Positions 33,241 through 44,051 of a stretch of 64,000 nucleotides of DNA are shown here, in pieces; the first letter of the stretch is position 1, and the number at the start of each line of letters is the position of its first letter. Below the pieces are notes generated by a model that made no database searches, had not been told where the DNA came from, and saw nothing but the letters and a program-made list of their open reading frames with translations. Origin of the DNA: Azorinus chamasolen (lineage: Eukaryota; Mollusca; Bivalvia; Cardiida; Solecurtidae); NCBI GenBank assembly GCA_963576725.1, contig OY755241.1:32118853-32182852 (forward strand), given 5' to 3'. The position numbers were made by a program, and so were the translations under genes.

Positions 33241-33857
33241 AGGGGCATACATTTATCATAATGGTTTCAAAACTGCAAATTTCTGAAAATTTACTTTTTC
33301 ATAGTAAATGCTTCTTTTCAGCAGATGCATTCATAGTGGTTTATTCTATAAATAGCTTAATATCAGATGTTAGGTTAATGAACTTTATCTACCAAACATA
33401 CTTTGGATCTTTAAGTACAGGTGGCTACTTAATACAGGAAAAAAGTAATGCTGAAAAATCCCAAAGGGAGCTTTGTGCATTACTTTTGTCCTACATTAAA
33501 CTGCCACTTCCTTGGATTACATTTTGAGTGTTCTGTGTAGAGAGATTTCACCGTAAGGTTTTGGGATTATTTTCAAGCGCCGTTGAAAGGAGGTGTTTCA
33601 CCTTTTTTTGTCTGAATTTCAAAATGGATAAAGATCTAAAAACAAAACAAAACTGTTCACCTATTTTTTGTATGAATTTTCAAAATGAATATTAAGATTT
33701 ACCACAATGTAAAATGTATTTTTACTTCAAATTTTTTTCAGAAATAATATTGTGACGGCAAAAAATGCAGACCCTAGTCAAATGGCTCCCCTAATTATTT
33801 TAGCCTTCAAAGTGGATCATATTTTTTGCCTATATCTATTTCCTTAGACTACTTTAC

Positions 33858-36709
33858 CTGCTTTCTCTACAGCAGTCTAAGTCAGGTGACGTGGCCTTTG
33901 ATGCTTGATCCATAAAATCTCTTACAGACTGGGGCGGTGGAATGATGTATCTAGGATGGTAGTTCAGGACCCTTAAACCGGCTGAAGTTCTGACCCTTGA
34001 TATAGCCACACCAAGCTGACCTGCTCTGAATATCTCCCGACAGTCAACTTCAGCTCTGTAATATTACAAGGTAAGTTATATACTTTTGATTATTGCTTTA
34101 CCCATATGCCATACTTTTAGTTTAATCCATTCTAGATAAATTTGGTCACAATAATTGTATGTTTGTTTGTGCATCAAAAACATTTAACACCTTAAAGTCT
34201 ACAAAATTCACACAAAACTGAAGATGCTTTTTAGGAACATTGCAGAATTCTGTAGTATTGAAACTATTGTGATAAATAGAGCATTTCCTCAAATTGCAGA
34301 TGCTCTATTTATCACAATTGTATAAAAAGTGAATTTTACTAAAGGCCTGAGGCTCCAAAATGCATTAGTATAAGGGGATTAAGTGCATAATCATGTCACA
34401 AGAATTAGTCTGACCAACAAGAGGGTCATGGCCCTCAATATTGCTCACCATCAATCAATATAAAGCACATGTTAATTTTTCAGCAGATAACATTTCTATC
34501 AGTGTTAAACTGAGTGTTAACCCTGTCACTGCTAACTACGATTGAAATTCGTACATAGTTTGGATTCTGATCTAATCATCAGGTGCCAAATATTTTTTTC
34601 ATCTGATCAAGATCCAAACAGTACAAACTACAAATGGCAATACAATTATTGTATGACTCTGAAACTCTGTGGCTAAGCTGGGGTTTTGAATGCACCTCCT
34701 AGATTGGAGTCAGATTACACCGAATATAATCTTGTTACTTACAAAATCCAACTCTGCTACTGCCAACTATATATTATACATGTATAGCTTCTACGCACAT
34801 TAATCGTAACATACATCGAGGGTTTAACTTGGTGCAAATCTATTGAGTTAAAATAGTTTTGCACCAATCCCTGGACATGTAACTTGTATCTAACAATTAT
34901 GTTGCATTATTTAAGTGCTATGTTTCTCCTACATCATGATGTTACCTGTCTAGTGTCATCCCTTGAGCCTTATGTATAGTAAGGCCAAAAGCCAGCTTCA
35001 GTGGATACTGCTCCCGCACAGCTATGTCAGTGTTGAGCTTTGGGCTGTACACTGAAATTTCATGTTTATAAATATACATATTAGTTGTACAGCATATTTT
35101 TATTTTGATAAATGTGAAGCTTTGAAATAAGTAAAATAAAAACAACTATTTTTTCATATACAAATTCATTTCTAATGATGCACCACTTATTGGAAGCATA
35201 ATGAAAAGACAATATTAACAAGTGGTGGAAGGAAAGAAAAAATATTAATTTACGTATGTATGGATGGACAGACTGATGGCGGCAGAGCTTCATCTCTTTT
35301 TGAATTCTTTCCATGTTCAATAATTATGCAAAACTCTGCCCACCATGGTTACTTAATTGAATAAATAAACATTTTAGTACAGAGAATTTAATTTCCACTG
35401 ACTGATACTAGTAATATAGACTCTAGTCTATAATATTTCAATAAACAAACAGAGCAGACTAGACCTAGATCTGGGTATACTCTGTTTGTACAGGCATTAA
35501 AGTATGAAGTAGTCAAATCACTTAAACCATCTTTTTTACCTAAAGAGAATTTTGTCTGTATTGGGTTTTACATCATGCCAACAGTATCACGAAGTAAAAA
35601 CAAACGAGTGATTGTAGGTCGAGGACTCTAACCACTTGGCCACAATTCTAGACCCCCATAAAATATTAATCAAAATTGGAAATTACATTATATTGGAATT
35701 ATTTTGACAGTACTCACCTGTAAATTTTATTTTCGGTATTGTTGTTGTCAATGCGATGGAGGGAAATTCAATAACAGGATCTAAGCCCTCTTGTATGTCC
35801 TGCACAAACCCCTTAAGTCCATTCACGAGTTTATTTGAAATGTTGCGCAGCAAAATTACTGGGCAGCCGATTTTCAACCAAATGATATGGGGGGCAGGGA
35901 TTTCTGTTAATGATGTGATTTTTCCATAGTCCTTTGATTTGTACTCATACACATCTCCGGGAAATTTCATTATGCACTTCCTGTTGTAATCATCCACAAA
36001 GTCATTTCTGGAAAAGAGTTTTACAGTTTGTGAGCCCTCAACTTCTACTGGCCTTTTCAAGTTCATAATAAAGTCTTCAGATTCAGGTGATATATTTCCA
36101 TCATACACTTCTTTGATGACATTTACAAACTCTTTGTCACTTTGTCTCAATGTCTCTGACAATACAACCCTGTGGGGGAAACACTTCCAAAAATCTTCTG
36201 ATTCAAAACAGTACTTTCCCTCGTCTCCATAGGACATGTTTGCAACAGGAGGGAGCTGCAAAAAATATCCACAGAAGATTACCTGCATACCCCCAAAATG
36301 ACGATTAGGATCCTTCATTTTGCATACATTGTTAATAGTGTCCAAAATACGCTTGCTAATCATTGAGCATTCGTCCACAATGACTATCCGTTGTCATAAC
36401 ATTTTGAACAACATATTCATATTTTCTGTTGTTTCTTATGACATCAACAATTTCCCCTGGATCGTGGCGTCCATCAGAGATCCCTGTAAACTGGTGAATT
36501 GTACACGCGTTTTCATACACACTGCATGCTATACCGGTAGAACAAGTGATTTGCACTTTTTCCCCACTTTTCATTAAAGAATCAGCGAGCTTCTTCATAA
36601 CAAAGGATTTCCCCGTTCCTGCGGCACCTAATAAGACAAGGTTGTGCCCTTCTAAAGCTATATCAATGGCTTTCTGCTGTTGAAAGTTCATTTTGTAAAG
36701 TTTTGACAA
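33858..36709 (-). CDS. PIF1-like DNA helicase, three exons visible, damaged
   Basis: SF1B helicase. Exon 1 (36709-35718) has LGAAGTGKSFVMKK (Walker A), VDECSMISKR (Walker B), CGYFLQLPPV (motif III, Tyr where Asp is usual) and LSETLRQSDKEF (motif IV). Exon 2 (35051-34946) has LTIHKAQGMTLDR (motif V). Exon 3 (34055-33858) has GQLGVAISRVRTS (motif VI). Donors GTGAGT, GTAACA and GTAAAG and matching acceptors keep the frame across both junctions, so further exons may follow. A one-base shift near 36385 splits Walker A from Walker B. The protein starts directly with the helicase core. No Rep domain is seen, so this is not a normal Helitron protein. It lies next to the right inverted arm. Confidence 0.8.
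34266..34318. repeat. perfect hairpin, 19-bp arms
   Basis: Arms 34266-34284 (ATTGTGATAAATAGAGCAT) and 34300-34318 are exact inverses with a 15-base loop. It lies inside an intron of the helicase gene and is probably a small repeat. Confidence 0.85.
35445..35489. repeat. palindrome with AACAGAG/CTCTGTT ends
   Basis: Outer arms ACAAACAGAG and CTCTGTTTGT are exact inverses. The inner bases CCTAGATCTGGG are also partly palindromic. Same family as 3885-3946. Confidence 0.7.
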
Positions 36710-36817
36710 CTTACGCGAAAATTGGTTATGTTTGTTTACATCCGGCTGTACTGTTTCTCGTTTCGCTTACATTCTCCGATAGCTGGGTACCAGTCGATTT
36801 TTCCTATACCCCCGAGA

Positions 36818-37363
36818 GCCAATGAAATGACAGCTTACATATGTAGTCACGTGATTCAAAATGGAAAGCCAGCTTGAAATTTGAAGGTTTGAACAGAATG
36901 ATTGCGAAATCGGTGGACCCAAGAGTGATTCGCGGGTGATTAATGCTGGCAAGTTACATATTATATGTTCGTTTATTGGTTGCAAGCTGCCGTTTCTCCC
37001 CTGCATGGCGTTATGTTGCTGTTCAGTCTTGAAATTGACGATTGCACGAACTTTGACAACCTAGTAAAATGAGCAACATTTTGCTCGGATTTTTATTTCG
37101 TTTTCGAGATCAAGAAAAAATACACGATAAGTGTTAATGGTTATCATTAGTGTGACTATTTAGGTATTTGGAAAAGTTGGATCTAGTCGATTTGATCAAT
37201 ACGTGAAAAAAATATGACGTGTTTATTACGGGAGGTAGTGAAATGGCATTGTTGACAGTTCGAACCCTTGTCTATAATATATACTCATATATATTCATTT
37301 TTTTCGGGGGTCATTTTTGGGGGTTTTTTGGTCAATTTATGCCATACGCTCTGGCCCCCTGTG
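36818..37363 (-). repeat. inverted arm of the 15.5-kb element, right
   Basis: Inverse complement of 22869-23429, nearly identical over its length. Confidence 0.9.
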
Positions 37364-38283
37364 TCCGAAATCGGTATATCCGGAATATGGTCAGATTTAT
37401 CACGTCGTCGTCCATGTGTTTTCTGCATAAATAAAATTATTCGTTCAACAAAATGTTGGATGAAGGGTATTGCTACCATATATAGTTTGTTTAGTAAACA
37501 AAAAAGTGTTTAAATAAAAATAAAAAATACAGACCGGGAAATGGAAGAATGTTTCTCTTCTTCATTGATCTCCGTGAAAAGGGAAGTAACTCTTATATAC
37601 ATGTACGGCAAGTGGTAAATTGTCGTGGATAACGTCTGGTTGTTTTTGTACAATTACGGACTTTTGAAACAGTTTTGACTATATGTGTTTGTGAAAAACA
37701 ATTCACTCATTTTGACTATTGAATACCGGCTTATTCCAAGCAGCGTTGAACAGATCAACACGTATACACAAACTTGTCAATTTGTTTTCACAGGTTTACC
37801 ATCCAAGTTTCAATAGGGGCACTGATTAAACCTTTAGCCTCATAATGGACAAATCGTGATAACCATTTCTTTTGCAGACAGTTTCGATCCAAATAAGACC
37901 CCGAAGTAATAAATGAGTAGTAACTTTGTTGCTTACATTTCCACCATTTCATCAGTAGACCGGTATGTCACGCTGTGCCATATATCCGAGTTTTGGGTAA
38001 AGTTCTCAAAACAATTACATAATTGAATACTGGTAAATACAGTCCTTAACGCATGCTATAAATTATCGATTGATAACCCCTAAATTGCCGACGGCAGTTA
38101 CATACATTCGGCAGACATTTATTATTTGCCCTTTTTACAGCGTTCTGCAGAGTTTTATACGATTCTGTTTCCGTTATGTTAATTTAGCTAGATGGACGCC
38201 GTAGCGAAATCATCATGGCGCGAATTAATACAAAATCACATTTACGCGAAATAATCATGACGCGAATATAACCTGTTTTACAG
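37364..38283. other. right terminal region of the 15.5-kb element
   Basis: There is no ORF of note and no match to the left end. TTCGCG/CGCGAA words cluster at 38205-38270, as they do at 22779-22820 on the left. It ends at a TTTTACAG just before the relic resumes at 38284. Confidence 0.45.
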
Positions 38284-38480
38284 TAACTCTGATGTAATTG
38301 AAAACACATTCAACCAGCAAAGATCAACAACTCAAATTCAAACGCCTTACTGTATAGACAGGCTCTAAACAGCATACTTTGGGTCAAAATACAGTTTCAG
38401 AAAAAGCTAATGCTAGGAAAAGTCAAAATGCAGCTGTTCCATAGAATTGTGCTTTGATAAAGCATATGCCGGTTGAGAAA
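38284..38480 (+). pseudogene. P-element-like transposase relic, segment 3
   Basis: Begins NSDVIENTFNQQRSTT, the continuation of LTPGL at 22754 (intact protein: TPGLINSDVIENIFNQQR). The 3' part decays with shifts but still shows the counterpart of the ANAGKS region. This fixes the insertion site of the 15.5-kb element. Confidence 0.85.
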
Positions 38481-38582
38481 CGGAAATCTCAACTGAGTGA
38501 ATGCAAGAAAATCAAATGGATATCGTGTATTCACTTCTTCAAATAATATTTTTCTTTACCAGCTTGATATTGATATCGGTGA

Positions 38583-38621
38583 AAGTCATTACTTTCGGTT
38601 TTAAACCGAAAGTAATGACTT
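38583..38621. repeat. perfect 39-bp palindrome
   Basis: The arm AAGTCATTACTTTCGGTTT is repeated in exact inverse after one central base. No surrounding element can be defined. Confidence 0.9.
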
Positions 38622-38832
38622 GGAAACCGAAAATAAAGACTTTTGTAGAGGTTCATTAGATGAGTGTAAACATCAAAGGTGATAGCCCTAGTTTTTGACA
38701 AGAAGATTTTTGTTTTTATTTCTTTTTGAGTTCTGCATAGAACAAAATTCCAAGTTTGGAAGAGGTGAAGATGGCCACGATATCTCTCACCAGACAATCA
38801 GAGAAGATATTCAAAGGTTTCACTCTACATTT

Positions 38833-39090
38833 TGTTGTGATTTCCTATATACAATTCACAGACAACAGTGAACTTACCTCAAAGTCTTCTGAGGAACACG
38901 TTACACGTGGACTTGTAAAATGTATATATTAGGTTTGTGTACGTCTGCACGCTTTGGTATTTGGAATCGAACTGCCGGGGATGCTGAAGGGGTTCACAGA
39001 TTCAGGGTCAGGGGGAAGGCGGAGTCAGTATATGACGTCACGCGGTGACACACGAATAATCTATGTATAGCATAAGAGGGTTTCCCCACA
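38833..39090 (-). repeat. gypsy 2 3' LTR
   Basis: On the plus strand it runs TGTTGTGATTTCC to GTTTCCCCACA, TG...CA in both readings. It lacks about 11 bases present in the other LTR. Confidence 0.95.
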
Positions 39091-39101
39091 CTCCTCCCCA
39101 T
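39091..39101 (-). other. gypsy 2 polypurine tract
   Basis: ATGGGGAGGAG on the minus strand, directly before the 3' LTR (TGTGGGG). It nearly matches the tract of gypsy 1. Confidence 0.85.
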
Positions 39102-39307
39102 TTTATTCACGTCCGTGGTCCATACTGGACGTAATTTTATTCCTATCGGGGATCTGACTGGTTTGGGGGTCCATACTGAACACCACCAAAATAAACTGGC
39201 TGAATCCATAAAATGAACACTTGACATTCCATGCCCTGCACTAAGAATGAAGGGGATACCGAATGGAAGGTTGAGAAACCAGTGTCGCGGCATCCCGTAC
39301 TGTCTCT

Positions 39308-40480
39308 TTAGTACAACGACTTGGCATTTCTGGTCGTGTGTTGAAGCACAAGCTGCAGGGGCGCCACGCGAATCCGTGCTACCGTATCTGCTACTTCTCC
39401 AATATAGACTGGAGTGTTGACCAGGCTGGGTCTAACAGGCAAGTACGGCGAGTCTCGATGAGCAGTCGATCCCAGGGGACGGCTTTAACTGCCTCTCTCT
39501 GTGCCCGGTTGAAGCGTGCTGAAATTCCAGTGAATCCGAAATAGCACCTGGGGAAAACGGGTCCATTCGGACACCTGCTGCCTATCGCCAGTGAAACAGT
39601 GCAAATGGATTTTGTGCCTACTGGATACATGTTTCTTCAGAAGTTCCAGACATTCAGTCAAAGCCTGTGTTGAACATCGATCTCCTGGACCACCACGCAC
39701 ATGTATCACCAACACATGCCTAGGCTGACATAGAGGGAGTAACTTCTCCAAGGTCTCTCGCTGACTAGACCGGTCGGAGTTGCTGTCATGGTAGTCCAAG
39801 CCAAGCTCTCCAAATGCCTGACACTTTGCCAGTAGCTTTTTTAGCTGTGTGAACCTTCTTTCAGTGAGGTCCTGTACTCTTTTAGGATGGACGCCGACAG
39901 CGATCTTCCACTTTGGGTCCCATCCTTTCGGAATCTTGTCATAACCCCTGGGGTCACAAAAAAACATGACACCACCACACAGGGTCACTGGGGTGTTGGG
40001 CGACTGGCCGGCCTGATGGTAAATGGTAGCCTCTTCGAGACTGTTCTTGCGCAGCCGTTTGCTGAGGCGATCTAGGTGGAAATGAGAGTCAAATGCCTCA
40101 TCCCTGTCCTCATCTCGTGGGGCCAGTTGTGGCTTCACCCTGGCCACTGGGGAGTCCTTGGACGCCAACACTTCTGCATACGTTCGCTTGGGAACGCTGC
40201 TAGTGGGTCCACCTGGGATCCCGATGGTACTTTCAGTGACCACCTGGTCTCCAGTTTCCATTGGCTCTTGCCCTCTGGGTTCCGAGATAGATACTGGAGA
40301 CTCAAGTAGCAGCTCACACTCATCTCCTGAGCTTGCACTGGTCTCTTTGGCTGGAGACTTCTGGAGCAACCTAGACTCATCTTCAGAGTCTACACTTGTC
40401 TCCAAGTTCAATTTCAGTCCTTTATCCTTCCTGAACATTTGTAAGGATGAAATGGAGACTGCTCCTCCCTTATCTTTCAA
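39308..40480 (-). pseudogene. gypsy 2 TatD-like hydrolase domain
   Basis: After about 120 polar residues, the TatD ligands appear as FDSHFHLDRL (HxH), VGVHPKRV, AFGELGLDYHD (Glu), LVIHVRGGPG (His) and IHLHCFTGDR (His). A frame change near 39545 leads to FGFTGISARFNRAQREAV and RLLIET. At 39455-39475 the catalytic Asp-Ser-Pro-Tyr segment is lost by a small deletion at a GACT repeat. The third frame then runs to the stop at 39308. So the last metal ligand is missing in this copy, although it is kept in gypsy 1 (LLETDAPYF). Same role and uncertainty as the gypsy 1 domain. Confidence 0.87.
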
Positions 40481-42303
40481 GCAGATTTGTTTCGGGGCAG
40501 TTTCTGATAGTCCTGGTCTCGCAGACCTAGAGACTAGCTCCCTACAGACAGGGGATCTAACACTCTTCCCTATGCTGCACTACTAAAGGTTCTGGCGGTC
40601 CTGGTCTTGCAGACCTAGTGGCCATCTCCCTAAGGACAGGGGGTCTAACAGACTCTTCCCTATGCTGTACCACTAAAGTTTCGGTACCATGATGCCTCTC
40701 CTGCAACATCCTTCTCCTTTCTGGATTAGGACGATTCTTCCTCTTCTTTGGAGCCTCCTTGGGCACTTCCCACCTTTCCCCAAAAAGGAGAAACACCTCA
40801 CGCCGGTCTTGCAGACTTAGCTTGCTGATTAAGAAGGCAAGGGGTCTCCAATGAATCAGTGCTGCCGGTGAATTCACTGGGCTAACACTCCATCGCTGGG
40901 GTCTTTCCCATCCAGACGCCTCAGCGAGGGCATCCATGGCTCTCCCGGCTTCTTCGGACACACTGGGGTCCTGACTCTGCATCCTTTCATTCACAAACTC
41001 CACTAGGTCCTCTACCCTGGAGTCTCTACCAAACAGAAAGCTTGCCATCATCTCCAGGGCATGGCGACGCTGAGACTGGAACTGAAGGTTGTTCAATTCG
41101 GCCGGGGTCTCACGGTGCTGAAATAGACCGGGAATGTGGTGGGTGTCCAGATGTCTCCTGAGTCCGGATATGTCCATGTTGCATCCTTCCACAGGGCATC
41201 TGGTGTCCATTCTGGTCTTCTTCCGCGGGGGTTCCTCACCCACCGATACTCTCCGGCGACTTCTTTCAAGTTTGACCCGGAGGTCCTCTCTCACAGGACT
41301 ACGACTCCGGTTCCTCCGAAAGGCAGGGCCCGGTGATCTCAATTCCTTCCTTTTCCTTGAATAGGTCACTTGTCCAGAGCTCTGGAAGACACGGGTCCTT
41401 TTAATTCCTACAATGTCTTCCTCTGGCGAGTAGGGATGGGTCCTATGGACACCAAGCTCCCTTTTCCGACTGGGTCGGTGTGTCCCCTTAGTTGTGGGAC
41501 CTGACTCCGTGCGATGGAAGATGCGGGTCTCTTTGACGCCAATGTCATCCTCTGGTGAGTCAGAGAGGGTCCGATGGACACCATACTCCGGCTTCCTGTT
41601 GGGGTCTTCTTTCTTTCTAGCCCCATAGTCAGATTCTTCTCCCTTAGTTTGGCCATGGACTGCCATTGGTGGAAGAATCGGGTTCCACTGTCTGGTCCCT
41701 TCATGCCACATTGGTTGGGGGACGACAAAACAGGGCTGCATGGAGAAGGGCATCGTGAAAGGAAACGAATGCCCTAATACGTCTGCCTAAGAGCATGAAT
41801 TTGCCCTCCAGACTCGGCTGCGGGTGGGGTCCCTGAAGGACACACACTTCCCATAGTCTTTCGCCGGCTGTTTCTCTCCAGCGGGGGTGGGGTCTCATCA
41901 TCCTTCACCGGAGAATGTTCATACCCCAGAGCTTCGGAAGAGGTCACTGTAGCTGAGCGACTCTGTCTTCCCTCGGCCGCATCTGTCCTGATGATGGGCA
42001 GGTCAGGGTTCTCCTTCCGGCGGAAGTCCTCACACTCATCTCTCGGACCTCCACTAGGTTGTCTCTGACGCTGGGACGTCCTGTAATTCCTGCCATAAGG
42101 ATTTGGCAGGTACCTGTGGACAGTCTCCTCTCTCAGAGCCAGGATCACACAGTTCCGTTGGAATTCGTAGATCCAGCGAGAATCTCTGCGATCCACGGCA
42201 CGCTGGTACGCCCCCTGACCCTATCCACAAACTCCTCCTCCAACTGTCTTCCTGTCATGAGGACATCCTCCACTACTTTGCGGGGGTCCTCACGTCTTGC
42301 CAT
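40481..42303 (-). pseudogene. gypsy 2 accessory ORF, basic and C2H2 zinc-finger part
   Basis: It starts at the ATG at 42303 (MARREDPRKVV), two bases after a splice acceptor (TTCTTCTCTTCCAG) at 42306. It continues through ORFs 42196-41774 and 41753-40557 in changing frames. The second contains RS-like basic sequence (RRNRSRSPVREDL). A C2H2 finger reads CPVEGCNMDISGLRRHLDTH, near 41190, and is followed by a helical region and a Pro/Arg-rich tail. A two-base loss near 40557 separates this frame from the TatD frame. A zinc finger fused to a nuclease-like domain suggests nucleic-acid targeting, which is inference. Confidence 0.65.
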
Positions 42304-42322
42304 ACCTGGAAGAGAAGAATTA

Positions 42323-44006
42323 ACAATGAAGTCCGCATGCAGGGTCTCCCTGGCAATTTGGACATTCATACTGGTCAGTCTTTCTAGCTATGGTTGGCGT
42401 TATATTGACACATGGACCATGAAACCATTCAAAACAATAATCACACTGTATCATGAACCCCCCCCCCCCCCACTGTCAGGTCGCCTGCACAAGCAATACA
42501 CTTCCTCCTCTTTGTTGGCCTTCGCCTTCAACAACTCCGGGTTCCGCTGAAGTCGCTTTAGCCACAATGGAAGGACTTCGTCTTGGCACAACTTGATCCG
42601 GTCATGGTTGACCACAAACCCTTTGTCTTTAATGACAATCCTGAACAGTGCATTGGTGATCTTTTCACATATGACGCCCGGTCCTTTCCACGGAGCCTTG
42701 AGTTTGCTACTGGTCCCCTTAACTGTAGCTGTATCCAATATGTACACCGGATCTCCTACACTATAGGTTCGAACCAGCACCTTGACATAATCTCGTTTCA
42801 TGGTTTTCTGCGCCGACCTCAGGTTTTTGCGGGCTGCCTCATGTGCCTCGATGGTCTTCTGCCTTAGAGACCTCACATACTCGTGTGGGCTTTCGCTCTG
42901 ATTTGCTTTCTCAACATCGGGAAACATCAGATCCATTGGCTGGTTGGTCTCCCGGCCCATCATTAGCATGTTTGCAGTGAAGCCAGTCTGCCGATTTACA
43001 CATGACCGCAATGCACCGGCTAACTGCGGCAAACATTTGTCCCATTCATTCTGGGAAGACACAAAACAGCGAACGGCATTCATCAGGGTCCTATTGAACC
43101 TCTCGACTTGTCCATTCGCAGATGGTCTATATGGGGTTGTTCTTGACTTGTGAATCTTCAGCAATTCACACACAGCTTTGAACAACTGGCTGTCGAAGTT
43201 CTTTCCTTGGTCTGTATGAATTTGAAAAGGACAACCAAACCTGGTAAAGAATTCGTGGACGGCTGCATGTGCAGTCTGTGAAGGCAAGGGGACACATTCC
43301 ACCCATTTTGTGAATTGGTCCACCATCATCAACACATACTCATTCCCCTGGGATGTCTTGGGCAAGGGGCCTAGAAAATCTAGGTGCACTCGCTCCATGG
43401 GTGCTCCTGCTTGGTAACTAGTGAGAGGCGCTTTACCATTCTATTACACAGGCCACACATTGCCACATAGGACTTTATATCAGCGCCCATGTTCCTCCAC
43501 CAATACTTTTCCTTAATTCTAAGTTTGGTCCTTTCCACCCCTTGGTGTCCTGCAGAGGGTAGGTCATGATAGGCTGCCATGATGTCCCGCTGCAATGATC
43601 TCGGAACGACTCTATGACAACCTTTACCCTTCGGGTCTGTTCGTCTAAGAAATTCACCTTCTATTGAGAAGCACTCCCTATTTATCCAGGTGTACTTCGC
43701 ATATGGATTCTCCAGGAAAAAATCTGGGTCACAGGGCTCTATTCCATCTCTCAGATAGGCCAAAATCACACGCAGGTCTGGGTCTTTGTCCTGTTCCTCA
43801 GCCCAGTCTAAGGTGTCTGATCTGGTATCTAGAGCCTTGACTTCTTCAACCGTTATATAGTCAGACTCGGTGACCATCCCTACTCTGGAAACTCTGATTT
43901 CATCCTCAAACATGGGAGGGTCAGTGTTCAAGATTTTAAAAAGCTGCCTCTCTGACCGCTTATTCCTGGCTATCTGAGCTAAGGGAACCACATCATCTAC
44001 TTCCAT
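42323..44006 (-). pseudogene. gypsy 2 integrase with C-terminal PHD finger
   Basis: ORF 44006-43380 holds the HHCC zinc-binding domain (AYHDLPSAGHQGVER...YVAMCGLCNRM). A one-base shift near 43430 moves to ORF 43398-42451, with the DDE core: VHLDFLGPLP, IHTDQGKNFDSQ and YRPSANGQVERFN. The C-terminal region FVVNHDRIKLCQDE leads into VYCLCRRPDS, then a run of 14 G in place of coding sequence. In another frame IQCDYCFEWFHGPCV and QYECPNCQ complete a PHD finger. The G run breaks the frame in the middle of the finger; gypsy 1 has ordinary sequence there. Confidence 0.88.
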
Positions 44007-44051
44007 GGCAAAGTCCCCCCAGTTTTCATGGGCTTTCTCACAGTACCGACA

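Larger units (their letters stand above)
22758..38283. mobile_element. about 15.5-kb composite DNA transposon carrying four genes (candidate)
   Basis: The relic protein path breaks after LTPGL at about 22757 and resumes with the very next family residues at 38284, so everything between was inserted. Near both ends lie inverted arms of about 0.55 kb that look about 98% identical (22869-23429 and 36818-37363). Inside are a PHD gene (-), an intact P-like transposase (+), an SGNH-fold ORF (+) and a PIF1-like helicase (-). Outside the arms are 110 bp (left) and 920 bp (right) that do not match, both with TTCGCG words. I could not define exact termini or a target duplication, so a deletion at one end or a composite of several insertions remains possible. 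Confidence 0.6.

Noticed and set aside
22755..38280. GTTTTA at both ends of the large element as a target duplication
   Set aside because: The hexamer is AT-rich and leaves the relic out of frame. An equally good reading puts the break a few bases away.
22758..38283. Helitron, because of the PIF1-like helicase and no clear target duplication
   Set aside because: No Rep domain, no 5' TC or 3' CTRR end with hairpin, and long inverted arms, which Helitrons lack.
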